Source: Epiperipatus broadwayi
Taxonomy: Eukaryota > Onychophora > Udeonychophora > Euonychophora > Peripatidae
Length of the DNA: 64,000 nucleotides
Assembly (NCBI GenBank): GCA_028023455.1
Contig: JAQFVV010000027.1
Span: 8,801,845 to 8,865,844 of the forward strand
Reading direction: 5' to 3'
The position numbers and the translations under genes were made by a program. Of this stretch, positions 1-11,710 are shown piece after piece. The notes beneath the pieces were generated by a model. That model made no database searches and was not told where the DNA came from. It saw nothing but the letters and a program-made list of their open reading frames with translations. How positions within the stretch are numbered: position 1 is the stretch's first letter; every line of letters starts with the position of its first letter.

Positions 1-1038
1 GATAGCACAATTGACAGCTCATTTAACTCTAAAAATTAAAATGTAAAGTTCTTGTTTTAAAATGGTTCAAATAATAACATATCTTGACATAGCTTCAGGA
101 AACTACATACAAGTAGTCCCAAAAATCAATAATAAAAAAGGGTAAACCTAAGCAAAATAAGCACATAATGGTATTTAAAACCAGTTTTAATTTGAAATGC
201 CTCAGATTTTCTTGAAACAATATTAGTGATTTCTCTTGTTTGTGAACAAGTTATACAACATGAATAAGCTTTGATGGATAACCAACTAAATCAAAACATT
301 GCCATACATCTATTCATTTAATTAAGTCAATGCTTTGACCAAATTAATAAAAGCTGTATATAAATCACACCTCCTGCTCCAGACAACTTATCCTGCATTT
401 GCCTGGTAAAAAGAACAATGTCTAAAACTTTTCTTGAATTCTCTAAACTCACAGTAAAAAGTAATCATCTATGTCTGGAAGCAATCATACTTTAACAAAA
501 TTCTCAGGAATCTTCGCTATAGAGTGGATATGTTCATATAACACAATAATTACTGCCATCTTTTCTAGCTCCTTTATTTTTATGTAATGAAACAATAGAC
601 ATATCCTTAAGATCCAACAGCATATAATTCTAAAAAAATTACAATAGTTTTGGAGTTTTTACATTTTAAAACTTCTATAATAAACATTTCATAAAGATCA
701 GAAAAATTTCCATTATGATGACTACAAAAAGTCGTTTTAATTTCACTAAGTTGAATGTCTTTTCCAAAATCTAAAGGATCAAATAGAATGTATGCATCAT
801 TTAATTAAAAACTGTCATCTCAATTCTGATATAATTATTCAAAAGATAATTAAAATACTTTTATCTGTTTGTTTGAAATATTATATAAGATTGCCATTAG
901 TAGGATTATATAATAGTTTTTTGAGTTCATTTGTTACTTTCAGGAAGATCAAAAGAATCATGATCAGTGAATGTCTGATTATTAATTATATTTAAGTTTT
1001 CTGACTAGGTAATGAACTTCTGCCATTAAACCTCCTAT
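1..1038. other. A/T-rich sequence without recognisable genes
   Basis: I read both strands and found no open frame with recognisable motifs and no repeat boundary. The only open frames are short and rich in Ile, Leu, Lys and Asn, as expected by chance in this composition. Confidence 0.6.
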
Positions 1039-1241
1039 TAACAAAGGCAAAACTCTATACAGTAGTGCCACCCTGTGCCAAACAGAGTAATCAATGGATG
1101 CCAGAAGGCTTGTGCATAAAATCCCTATCTAGTGCCTACTCATCCAATATCCCCAGATTAGTTTCTGGCTTGTGGCCATCATCAGTAATGAGCCTTGGAT
1201 CTGAGAGCACTGCACCTAGATCTTAGGATGTTTAGTGGTTT
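1039..1241 (+). mobile_element. Truncated copy of the 41.6-42.6 kb foldback family
   Basis: About 190 bp, starting ACAAAGGCAAAACTC and running to CTAGATCTTAGGAT, are nearly identical to the left arm of the inverted-repeat element at 41599-41998. The copy is followed directly by GTTTAGTGGTTT. Its reverse complement, AAACCACTAAAC, borders the 42 kb element, so the junction word probably belongs to the family. Only one arm is present and there is no coding capacity. It is a solo or truncated member of a non-autonomous foldback or MITE family, and its presence tens of kilobases away shows the family is dispersed. Confidence 0.8.
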
Positions 1242-3025
1242 AAATCTCCTATTACTGACAAATTTATTTTGCCAAATGGAAAATAAACTTTCTACAAATC
1301 AAGTCATTAATAATATAATCATCATTAGAGAACTAGTCAGGATTTGTAAGTAAACCTAAAAACAGACTTATATTCACAATGTATTCCACAAAAGAATTTC
1401 CATGATTCAATAATGTGATGATCTTGATAGTCGAATTTAGCAATTTTAGGGTTAAATAATTGTTATAAGTTTGCATGTATAATAGATGCTATTAAAGAAT
1501 AAACTCCAAATTTCTTGTGTATACAATTAGATAAGATCTTTTTAATATGATTATCTTTTTGATTTTGGATAGTACTAATCTATAATATATTTGACAATTT
1601 ATAGAATGCACTTTTTTTACATTTTGTCTTATTATGCAGTTCAAATGCCTTTGTAACAAGTTTTCTACTTAAACAAAAAGTGCTGTACAAAAATTCAATA
1701 ATACTAGTCAAGCATTTGAAACAGATGATCTGATGCTCAGATCCTGTTTCACAGCCCACATCCAATCTCCTACCATCTAACTATATTCAAACCCGTCTTT
1801 ATGCATGTATACATATCTAATACGTATATTTCTTTTGCCTAGTATTTTAACATAAATCATGTAAACACTTATGTATTTTAATTTTAAAATATTTCATTTA
1901 ATAATATTCTCATGTGTATACGGGCGTAAGTAATAAATTTATATATATATTTCAGTGTAGGAGATTGCGAATAAATTAATAAAGTTATATATATATAAAG
2001 TATCATATATGAAACTTATTATTTTTTCATATGTAATTTTGTAGCCAGAAATGATGCAATCTTGTTAAAAAGTCTCTCGAAAACAATTACCCGGAAGATC
2101 CCTTAGATAAAAATAAAAGATTACGATTTTGTAATAATAAAATAAACCCATTAGTGGAAATTGTCCACGCTAGCTTGTTTTAAAATCATAAAATTTATTT
2201 TAAAACAATCGTTTGAGAAACTGATAACAAAATTGCATTGTTTCAAACGTCTTACTAGATAAGAGTATCTGGTCAAACTATTCCAGATGAACCTTAAGTG
2301 CTTAAACCGCCTCAGGTCCAGCAGTAGTTGCTAAGTTACATCTTCAAAATAAAAGTATATATACTGCTGGATTTGAATCCACAGGAGACCATAAAATAAT
2401 AATGTTGCTATACATATTCCACGCCAGTTTTGATTCTCACGCAATGTGCCGTGAGTAGGGGAAATTCACCTTTTCCCTCCATTCTAATATGCTGTTCCCA
2501 TAAGCGAAGCTCTGCATCCCGTACTGATGAACTTTATATATTTTTCCCATGAAAGTGAAACGCTAACTACCATAAAATAATGCTACCCTAGATCTAGTGA
2601 AACAATACCGATGGACTGACTCGTAGTAAAATCGCTCTTCCAAATAGCAAGGTAAAAGAACTTTGACCGCTCATAATTCTTAAATTCTGCCTTCTCTGTA
2701 ATGTTTATATTTTCTAATTATCTATATTAAATGTCTTTGAAATCTGTAATTCTTATAACTCTATATAACTAATCAATACTAAGCCTCTCATAAAATGTTT
2801 TCTTTTCTTTTATTTCCAAGCGGCAAATAATTTTCATTTAGATTTATGTATTTATATTTTAAAAGAAATGCCAATAATGTTCTAAAATCACAAGCATATA
2901 ATTTATTTTCGTTTTCCCCACCCATCATTTATCGGGTAATTAACTTATAACTTAATCAAAACAAGTCTTATTCGACTTGCCCAGGTGCTCACGATTTTAG
3001 ATAAACAAACTAATTATTTTTATGT
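1242..3025. other. Unassigned sequence
   Basis: I recognise no gene here. From about 1800 to 2030 there are TATATA-rich blocks. From about 2040 onward homopolymers become rarer and C/G-containing words commoner, much as in the LTR-like elements. A box-B-like word (GGATTTGAATCC) lies near 2370. A 38-codon minus frame at 2437-2550 ends beside a GTGAGA donor-like word, but it is too short to call. Confidence 0.4.
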
Positions 3026-4505
3026 TGTAACGGTCAGAATCGTCTATCTCGCTAACACACTGCATAATTCAAACCCCAGACACTAAACTGAACATTCTAG
3101 GAGGGGTTGCCTTCGAGATATACTAAGTTCGAATCTAAAGTCCAAATTTCACAGCGCCACCTGCGTGATAACGCATCTGATGCTACAACTAGTATAACCT
3201 TTTACCGGTGCCTGGTGGTCAGGGAGAAACAAAAGACTCTATACTAAGATAAGTTTGGGTGGCTAATTAACGTCTATGGATTTACATAAGAAATGCAGAA
3301 AATATATATATCTAGACCGAGACAGTGATAGGAATCAAATAAGAGATAAAATTTAGTTTTAAATAATTGCACACAATTTATTTATATAAATATATATATA
3401 TAAGACGCCACTGTCTGCTTATATGAGACAGGGACGCGTATTGAATAATTATTGGCATTTATATTTCAGTAATGACAAAAAGGATTTTAAAACAAAGTGA
3501 TAGATTCTATTCCTCGGGCTAATAGCATTACGATAATGTGCTTGACAAGATAGGAACATGTGCGAGGTGCTTTGAGTAAATAGACAAGTTTAAGACAATA
3601 TTGGAAATTAAATGTTCTAAAATATTTATTGATTTCGAGAATAGAAACGGACTAAAGCTTACTAAGCAAACGTGGGAATGGGATCAAAGCATTTATTTGA
3701 GAATAATAATAGATTTGTATTGGGAGGTCAGTATTGCTGATAGTGAATTTATAAAGTTGGAGGGTGTGACTCGTTTAAGTCACGGATGCTTTGTAAAATA
3801 AATATAAAATGAAACAATATGAAGATCCGGAATAATTATGGAGGGCATCTCGCCGCTAACCCGTAGGAAAGTATTTTGACGAAACAGCCGAAACTTAGCG
3901 ACTGTGTGACGATTGCGTTTAATTCCCAGGGGTGTCATTTGTGAACACCCTCTGCATGGAAATTTGCAATGAGCGAAAGAACGGACTTTGCCGTGTAAAG
4001 AATCCTTGGAAAATAAAAACAAAGCGGTCTCTACAACCAATTCATGTACCAGCAATACGAGACTAGTGAATATAGAAACATACTAAATGGGTTTTACTTG
4101 TATTAAGAGAAATGCCCAATCAACTTCCCTGAAATTCATTTAAAAGGGTCCGCACATTCTCGACATCAATGATGAACTTTATAATTAAAATAGAACACGG
4201 TAATGAAAATAAGAAAATGCATGCTTGCGGGTTTGAAAAGTAAGTATAGATTTATATACGCAATCATGCATTTGGGGACACATTTAATCATTGACTTCGC
4301 ACATACTCTTATATTAGATTAAAATCAATAACATGTAGATTTTAAACTATGTGATTATGTTACATTAAAGAAAAGAATCGCCCTCGAACGAGTGATTTGC
4401 AAGACAATAAAATTGAAAAATTATAAATTTAAAATATGCCTTAATAGCGGCGTCTTATTTTCAATAGAGGGAATAGTTCACTCGGTCAAAGACGATTCTG
4501 ACACA
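3026..4505 (-). mobile_element. LTR-like element (solo LTR?) ending in CCGTTACA
   Basis: The left edge reads TGTAACGGTCAGAATCGTCT. The right edge carries the inverted match AGACGATTCTGAC followed by ACA, so the ends are inverted 13-mers, with four bases (CGTT) missing on the right. TGTAACGG...CCGTTACA ends are typical of Ty3/gypsy LTRs, and the same ends occur at 18787-21344 and 57263-59361. On the minus strand the last 200 bases hold a GGTGGCGCTG word and a box-B-like ATTCGAAC, also seen near the end of the 57-59 kb element. I found no convincing target duplication, so the right boundary or the whole call may be wrong. Overlapping open frames on both strands (minus 3780-4055, plus 3601-3801) are unrecognised. 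Confidence 0.35.
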
Positions 4506-6210
4506 TTATCATAATAAAATAAAAGAAAGCTTTATAAATAGAAAATATTAACCCAAGGATAGAGAGCAAAATGTTGAGCATATTTAAATACATGAAAGAA
4601 ATACATAATGAAGTTGTGAAATATAAGAAAACAATGTTAAATAGCTATAGCATGTTAGTTAATGATCACAAGAGCTCTTGGGTTAATTTAGGTTACCTCT
4701 GGAGAAGCATTTGCAGGTAGATGTTCGGCAGGTTTTATAATTCAGCAGCAAAATCTGGAATGTTCATATTTTGGCAGCGGCAGCAGCAGTTCCGGGATCC
4801 GTGTGATAATTTCTGATGGTATGGAGCAGCGGCTGGCTATTCCGAGGGGACATAGCCATCTTAAACGCCTCTACTCGGACATGTCAAGGTTAGCAAATTA
4901 TTAGAATTTTAGAACAACTCAGAAACCTTTAGACAACTCAGACTTCTTTAAAAGCTTAGAATCCTTTAAGAGCTTAGAATAGCTTAGAATGGAGAACAAA
5001 AGAAAAACATCCTTTTTATAGTAAAATTTAACAATAGATTTGTCCTGGGGCGTACAAAATTATTGGACTTATCTGCTGTAATTAAATCTATCCGAATGTC
5101 TAAAGGAATTCAACATTAATTAATTTCTTTTGTTAACTTCCCCGTCGACATTCGAATTACAAACTAGATTTAATTAAAATTGCTGCTACTAATTAAAGAA
5201 AACTTAAGTGGACAGCTGCTGTTTTAGATAAACTTATATAATTAAACTATTGTCCCTCATTTATGTTAACAGAAATATTTGGGATGATTTTTATCAAATA
5301 AAACGAAAATTATTTTATTTTAAATTGTAATATTTGAATCTATCCACTAAACGAATATTTACTAAAAGAATTTTATTTTAAATCAAAATATATTACGACG
5401 GTAATATATTTGTAAATAGATCCAAACAAAATAACTAACAATTTATAATTTTGATATGTTTTAAAATGGATATCATAGTGTGTGCGCAATTACGACTTAT
5501 ATAACTTACTTTTTAATAAATGTAAATTATGTGAACAAATACATAATTCATAATATTTTATTTTATTTGGGAATAAGTTATATATATAATACGAGCATTG
5601 TGCTCGTGGTTTAAAATTAGGCGGGATTTTTGGTATATAAGTGTATTACAGATACACTACGATAGATTGGGGTTCAAACTAAGGTATGAGGGTAGGAAGT
5701 AGGTGAGAAAAGGTGAAACAAAGATCTGCAAAGCAGACCTTACTGTTTCAATGTTTACTGTAGAAAAACAGATTGACATCTGTTTTTTATATTTTCCCTT
5801 CTAAATAATGCGCTATCTCTTATTATTAACTTATATTATATATATGTAAAACCCATCATAGTTATTACCACCACCCATTTATTTTGTATTAATTTATGTA
5901 TTTTCATAAGGGCATTTAGTAACCAAGATTGAGATTTATTAAATGTGTGGGAAGTAATGAATAATATTAAATAACATAATGTAAGAGGGCGGGGATCTTC
6001 AGATCTTAGTTTTATATTTAATTAGAATTATTATCCATGTTTGTTTATGAAGAAACCATACCATTACGCTGAGTATTTCATAATTTATGGGCAGTAAATA
6101 CGTTTAGATAGTCTTTAAAGCTATAGTTATATTATATTATTGAGCGTTGCGTGCATATAGGCCACTTCGTTTATATATGTTCGTGCTTCTTTCTCACATG
6201 GAGGTATTTG

Positions 6211-6534
6211 CTAAGTCGAGCCCCATCGTCGTTCTCCATGTCCTAGAAACCAGGCTGTAAAACCATCCTGTGGACACACTTGGTCGTATGTGCATGCTTT
6301 ATACGGGAATCGCTCTGGAAAATCCAGCCCGATAAAGACATAGCCGACCGTCCTTTGTCTCAATGCCAACCCTGCCTACATTTGCAGAGATCGGTCAACT
6401 TCATTATTAAAATTCATGAAGCACACTCCAGGATCCATAATTGGACCACCCCAATCTGCCACCATGCACGCACCATCCTTCAGTGTATTATTAGTCGCCC
6501 AGAAATAGCCATAAGCCGTAATGAGACGATTTCT
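6211..6534 (-). other. 108-codon minus-strand frame with one internal amber codon, unrecognised
   Basis: Reading the minus strand from 6534, a frame stays open to a TAG at 6211-6213 except for one TAG at 6376-6378. The conceptual product is unusually rich in Trp, Gly, Cys, Phe and Pro for so A/T-rich a region, with stretches such as DWGGPIMDPGVCFMNF and FPYKACTYDQVCPQDGFTAW. That composition argues against a random frame. I do not recognise the family. There is no ATG near the open 5' edge, and an AAG junction lies at that edge, so this could be an internal exon or a pseudogene fragment. The opposite strand is also open across most of the interval, which weakens the case. Treat it as a candidate fragment of a host gene or of an integrated element. 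Confidence 0.3.
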
Positions 6535-7102
6535 TTAAACAGACATATTTCCATTAGTTGACTATACATATCAATGCGATAGATTTAGTATCGTTTATAT
6601 AATTATTCATTATCCGTCCCACGCATTAATTATTTATAACTCAAATTAATAATAATATTGAATATAACCAAATGTAATATCTGCTTGTAAAATTATTTTC
6701 TTTTTCAAATCAAGTAAATGCTCTTTTCGTCTCTGGGGGTGTAATAGTATTTTAGTAATGTATTCCAATAGCGCTAATTCCTTAAATCACACATATATAT
6801 TATTGGCATAGCCACAAATATCATGTTATTGTTAAATATGAATTAAATATATATATAATACTCATGAGGCTAATGTCGGATAAATAACCCGACATAATTT
6901 TTGTTATTAATAAATCTTAAATATATATATCAACTCTCGAACCATTGCTTTCTTTTAGTTAAGTTAATATATTAAGTTATTACTTATGCTCAATTTGACT
7001 AGATGACCTCCGCTAAATACATAATTAATATGCTAGGGCAGGAGCCTTCATTGCTCATAAAATATAGCTAGTTGTTAAGTCAGTCTATCATTAAAATTTA
7101 GC

Positions 7103-7195
7103 CTAGAGTCTTTTTGTGTCTCCGATGAGCGATGCCGGCGGTGAGAAGTAAATTAAATCGATGTCATCGGGATTGTTGGTCATAATGTTATAGAT
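7103..7195 (-). other. Possible terminal exon (31 codons with stop), unrecognised
   Basis: On the minus strand a pyrimidine-rich tract ending in TTTCCCAG is followed by a 30-residue frame and a TAG stop. The frame contains NNPDDIDLIYFSPPASLIG. The tract is a good splice acceptor. A CAG|GTCAGG donor-like word lies only about 44 bases upstream, which would imply a very small intron. I do not recognise the peptide. Length alone cannot exclude chance. Confidence 0.2.
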
Positions 7196-7324
7196 CTGGG
7201 AAATAGGCAAATAGGGCAGAGTTCATGAGTGTTCCTGACCTGTGTATCTTGCGCACGATTGGATTCGAGGTACTTTTCCTAGATGCTAGATCTTGTTACA
7301 TGAACATACAAATCCGACCGGCAC

Positions 7325-7412
7325 CCATTGGTGACCTAGTGGTTAGCATAGCTGCCTTCCAAGCAGATGGCCTGGGTTCGCTTCTCGGTCAACGCATTTG
7401 ACATATGAAAAA
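7325..7412 (+). repeat. tRNA-Gly(UCC)-derived SINE
   Basis: The first 71 bases align with metazoan tRNA-Gly(UCC). They keep an A-box region AGTGGTTAGCATAGC, an anticodon arm with loop CTTCCAA (anticodon TCC), and a T arm with GGGTTCGCTTCTCGG. The acceptor stem is decayed. A short unique tail ATTTGACATATG and an A-run follow. Related heads with almost the same tail occur at 29805-29906 and 35429-35523. A dispersed tRNA head plus A-tail is the structure of a SINE, transcribed by Pol III and mobilised by a LINE, so this is probably not a working tRNA gene. Confidence 0.75.
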
Positions 7413-8199
7413 AAATTTCAATGATGCCATGTTTGAGTTTTCAGAACCAACATTGTTATTTCTAATAATTTTGTATCACTGAAATTTTTTATTCTTGTTA
7501 ACATATATATTAATGTCTGTCTCCAAGAAAAATTCAGTCTTTTAATGGTGTTAATGTAACACTATTATCCAGCAAAAAATAAAAGCTTCCTCTGAAATTT
7601 ATGAATTTAATGCTGCAGTGTAAACATTAATTAATGTACCATTATACAAGCCAAGTTTTTAAAAGCATTAGCATTTCATAGGAATTTTTTTTTTAAAATT
7701 TCAAGATAAAAAAATACTAAATTAGATTTAACAGGAAATCCAATGTCAGGCAGTCTCCTTTTATTTGATGATGTCTTCCCAAAAAAATTACAAGATTTCT
7801 TCAGAAAGATGAGTTTCAATAAGAGCAACTTTAACAATATTATTTCTTAACAGCTTTTTAGGTGTAAATGCAATCCTTCCTTCATATCTTATAAAATGTA
7901 CATTCCTTCATATCTTATAAAATGTACATCAAGTTTCTATGTTCAAAATTACATTCAATCCATAGAAGAAGAAAAAACGATCTTAATAGATTGTGTGAGA
8001 AAGACCACTTTTAGACTACTTACTAGGTTTCCTACTTACTCCACTACAGTAGATGGGAAGATTCCTAAAAGTTATCTAAACACCTGTAACTCTCATCTCA
8101 AAACCAGTTCAACAAGATTCATTTCTAATTATCTACCTTATTACAGGTAAGAACTCATAAAGTTAAATAAACATGTCCATATCCTTTGTTTTCCAGCAT
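7413..8199. other. No gene seen; short tandem duplication
   Basis: A/T-rich sequence. A direct duplication of about 26 bases (CCTTCATATCTTATAAAATGTACAT) lies around 7876-7930. The 84-codon open frame at 7896-8150 has no recognisable motif. The interval could include the 3' part of the minus-strand retrotransposon that follows. Confidence 0.45.
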
Positions 8200-9560
8200 T
8201 AAGGGTTAATGATGATGATGATAATAATAATAATTAGAATAAAAGATTTGATTCAGAATTGTGAACATAAAAGACAGAAATATGATTATATAAACACACA
8301 ATTACATTGGCAAAATTAGTGCAGACATTCCAACTTCAATTTAAAAAAATAGATAAATATAGAACATTCTGGTCCATTATTCTTCCAGATATTTTGCAAT
8401 ACAAATTCCAATTTCTCAAAGACTTCAACACCACATCTAATTGTAGTTCTCCGCTGTATTCAATTCTCAGCAATATCTTCCTAATGAAAACAATCAATAT
8501 TGCACTTCTTCATAATAGTGGCTTTGAAATAACTTAAATAGGATGCCTCATAAATATTGTTAAAAAAAAACAAATCTTCCATTATCAATTCATTTCACAT
8601 GTTCAATATAACAGTGGACATTATACTTACACACCCAATGAATTGAAAAACACTGATTAATCTTGCCTTTATATTTTTAGAATTTTATGGAGTATTCGTA
8701 AATGAAATTTTCCTAATTCATTTATATTGCATCAGTAGGGTATCCCATTCACTTCCATACAATAAATTACGTAAACAATAGTTCTATATTCTTCTAATTT
8801 AATTGCAGTAATTTTGCTGTGATGAATATCCTAGATTTTTTTTTAATATTAATTATTAAATCAGTCTTTATATATTGCAATTAAAAATATTTAAATGCAT
8901 TCCGTAGATCATCTTTTTAAAATCGGAAAAAACAGCACAATCATTAGCATATTGTAAATTGAAATGAAAATAAATGGGGTGGTTCTTTCGATTTTAACGA
9001 ATTCAAATTAAAAATTTCACCATTAAACTAGTATTGTATCTTCATCCTTAATTTATTACGCTGACTATAAATAATTTCAAAGACCATCTTCCATAAAAAT
9101 TTAAGCAAAATTAGATTGAATAAAACTAGGATAGACAACCAAGTAATTTCAAATTGTCCACTGACCTTTTTGATTAAATGATCCAAAATGCCTTGATCAA
9201 ATCAATAAAAATTATATATAAAGTTCTCTTTTGTTCCCAATACTTTGTTATAATTACCCAACAACAAAAATCATATCAATAATGCTACTTAATTTTCTAT
9301 AACCATGCAGTCTCTGACTCAATACTGTTTTACCCTATCTACTGCGACTAATAATGATATTCTACGATAATTATTGCAATCTTGTCTATTTCCTTTTTTC
9401 TAAAATGTGGAATAATAGAAGCATTCTTAATACCAAGTAGCACTATTTTATTGTCAATATATATTCCTGAAAAAAAAAAAAGCAATATTTTTGAAGTTTA
9501 ACATATCTTCACTATATTTTAAAATTTCTCCAGGTATTTTCCCTAGGTTCTACAGCCATA
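8200..9560 (-). pseudogene. Decayed non-LTR retrotransposon reverse transcriptase
   Basis: Reading the minus strand from about 9470 downward, short stretches in shifting frames match non-LTR reverse transcriptases in the right order. They are an IIPHFRKKE-type segment, a YRRISLL segment, an IDLIKAF segment equivalent to the FxDxxKAFD palm motif, and near 8940 LQYANDCAVFSDF, the equivalent of the YADD catalytic box with one Asp replaced by Asn. Frameshifts and stops occur throughout, so the copy is dead. A (TGATGA)/(TAA) microsatellite at 8208-8236 may mark its 3' end. The YADDCA-type box differs from the FADD box of the RTE copies in this window, so it is probably another clade. Confidence 0.6.
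8208..8236. repeat. GAT/AAT trinucleotide microsatellite
   Basis: Four GAT units followed by about five AAT units. It sits where the 3' terminus of the minus-strand retrotransposon is expected. Simple repeats are a usual 3' tail of several non-LTR clades. Confidence 0.8.
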
Positions 9561-11702
9561 ATCTTTTTATAGTTACAAAGTGATGTTTTTAACTTCATTA
9601 AGTTATACATCTTTCTACAAATCTTAAATAAATAGATAAAATGAATATATCATTAAAAGATTATCAAAATATTCCTTCTATAAGTTCAAAATATCACTGC
9701 CATCATACAAGTGACATTGAAAGATTTAATAGGTTTATACAGTTTTCCCATACCACATTATAAATTATAATGAAAAAAATACTTCATAAGTTCAAAATTA
9801 CAATTGCATCAATTATTACTATAATAATTTAAAAAAATATTTATTATCTAACTATGAGGAACATTTACAATTTAAGAAAAGTTAGATTAGTATAAACCAT
9901 TCTAGGAAAAATTTATAGTATTCAAGATTATAATTGTATGTAAAATATCATAACTGATTCCATATCTATGAAAATATGATTATAAAGTTTTTAAAACATA
10001 AATTTGTTGGTTTATTAATATAATTTCCAATCATCATATTTCATATAAATAAATGGAATAATTAAAAGAAAATTAATAATATCAAAACTATTTTTAAAAA
10101 AAAATATTTAAAAAAATTTAACAATATAATCTCAACTGTCTTCTATTCAGATTGGCATATACATATATTATTAGGTGTAAAATACCCAAACTACATCTTG
10201 GCAAACTTTTTGTTCTAATATAATCATAAAGCTCTTCCCATTTTTTTTTTTGTTGCTAACAATACCATTAGAATTATTTTTTCTTTTTTTCACTTCAGTT
10301 GGCAACACTTTTTTTTTTTCCAAAAAAAAAACAAAAAAAAACAAACACACAAAACAATGCATATACCATAATATAAATTATTCTGGCAATAAGTATGACA
10401 ACATGTAGGTGTTAATTGCTTTCATAATAAGCAAAAACTCTTAGTGGTAAGTTTAAATCTGCATATGCATTAACTGAATTTTACATTATAATAACTGAAC
10501 ATGGCATGTCTAAATTTGCACTAATTGTAGTCTGCTTAAATATGTATTACATATATATCATTGTAATAAGTGAATACTGAAGAGAAATAAATAAATAAAT
10601 GAATATTCAATGATTCTCTCCTCTACTGAAAATATAAAAATTTGAATGTTTCAATCAAATAATTTTCTGTCTATGAATAAGGCAACAGGTTTAAATCAAT
10701 AGACAGCAAAATCAAAATTTAATTTTTTAAATAAATATTTCTTAATACATTAATCAAAACATAGCTTAAAATATCTGAATTTCTTAGCAAAATTTTGAAA
10801 TTTTTGAATTAAAATTATAAATTTGGGTCTACCTAATTAAATAATTTACACTTTTCATCAAATTTTTATTACTTGTATAATTAACTATTTCCCTTTTATG
10901 TCAACATTTATTATTTTCAACAATAATGTATAAATGACCATAACAAGAGCTAATGAAAAGCTTTAGAAAGCTTTTAAAAAATATTTATTAATACAACAGA
11001 GTTTACCCCTATTCAAACTTTTTCATCTGGAATTCTCTTTGATGAGTTAAAAATATTCATAATCCTAGCAGTTATAAAAGCAATAAGTTTTAAGAATATA
11101 TAGATAAAACACCACTGCAAGGCAAAGGATTCTGCAACAGCCAAACAGTGAATAATTATTTATCAGTTGCCTGACAATAAGGTTGGGAGTTTTCCAACTT
11201 TGTTTCAGCATCACACTAACAATAGCTTGATATTCATTTACCCAATCAATATTGGATGGTTAGATATTCACTATAGGCCACTACCTGAACCAAAAAGCCT
11301 AAGTCTGATTTACAAACTAAAGCCATATTAAAACAAAATTACTGTTTTTGTGATATTGTTATAGCATGAGTTCTATCTGAATTTATAATTTCCAGATAGT
11401 CCAGCACAGAACAATTCATGAAAAAATGAATCCATAATAAACCAAAAAAAAAAAAAGAGGGATAAAATATTAAGTAATGTATACTTAAAAAAAAAACAAC
11501 TTAGTAATTGTACTGATAATAGTTAAGTTTGACAAATAACTGGAGCAAATTTTTAGCAAAGCAATTCTAAAAATACCTCATAAAAATTAGTTGATAGTGG
11601 TTAAGTGTACAAAATAAAAGGAATAAAGTAATTCATAAAAGTAAATACTTATTATTAAATATGGATCTTGTTTGAAAATAATTTAAGTTCTAGAAATAAT
11701 TA
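9561..11702. other. A/T-rich sequence without recognisable genes
   Basis: Homopolymer-rich sequence with long T-runs at 10240-10320 opposite A-runs at 10320-10345, which make a trivial hairpin. A short frame on the minus strand there is low complexity. I see no coding motifs, RNA gene or repeat ends. Confidence 0.55.
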
Positions 11703-11710
11703 GTTTACAG

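Larger units (their letters stand above)
4506..7324. other. Unassigned region of higher sequence complexity
   Basis: No gene is recognised with confidence. The stretch 4670-4870 is relatively G+C-rich with CAG/GCAG words and a TTCCGGGATCC word that recurs as CTCCGGGATCC near 20540. Short repeats of the type TTAGAATCCTTTAAGAGC lie at 4910-4990. A GGGGTTCAAACTAAGGT word near 5670 resembles GGGTTTGAACTAGGT near 21283. Inverted ATCTGC/GCAGA and ACAGATT/CATCTGT words at 5720-5790 could form small hairpins. The minus-strand frames at 6211-6534 and 7103-7195 are listed separately. The whole stretch might be the decayed interior of a long element associated with the LTR-like block at 3026-4505. Confidence 0.35.

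Noticed and set aside
2437-2550. Minus 38-codon frame ending next to a GTGAGA donor-like word
   Set aside because: Natural-looking composition but too short, with no recognisable motif or flanking exon.
3601-3801. Plus-strand 66-codon frame beginning at TTG
   Set aside because: No ATG, no motif, no codon pattern distinguishing it from surrounding sequence.
3932-4066. Plus-strand 45-codon frame after an AATTCCCAG acceptor-like site, with three cysteines
   Set aside because: Short, overlapped by a longer motif-free frame on the other strand, and inside an LTR-like block. Chance is the simplest explanation.
7325-7395. A functional tRNA-Gly(UCC) gene
   Set aside because: The acceptor stem is mispaired, an A-tail follows, and similar decayed heads with the same tail occur elsewhere, so it is a SINE head.
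10171-10362. Minus-strand 63-codon frame
   Set aside because: Low-complexity Phe/Lys-rich translation of opposing T- and A-runs.
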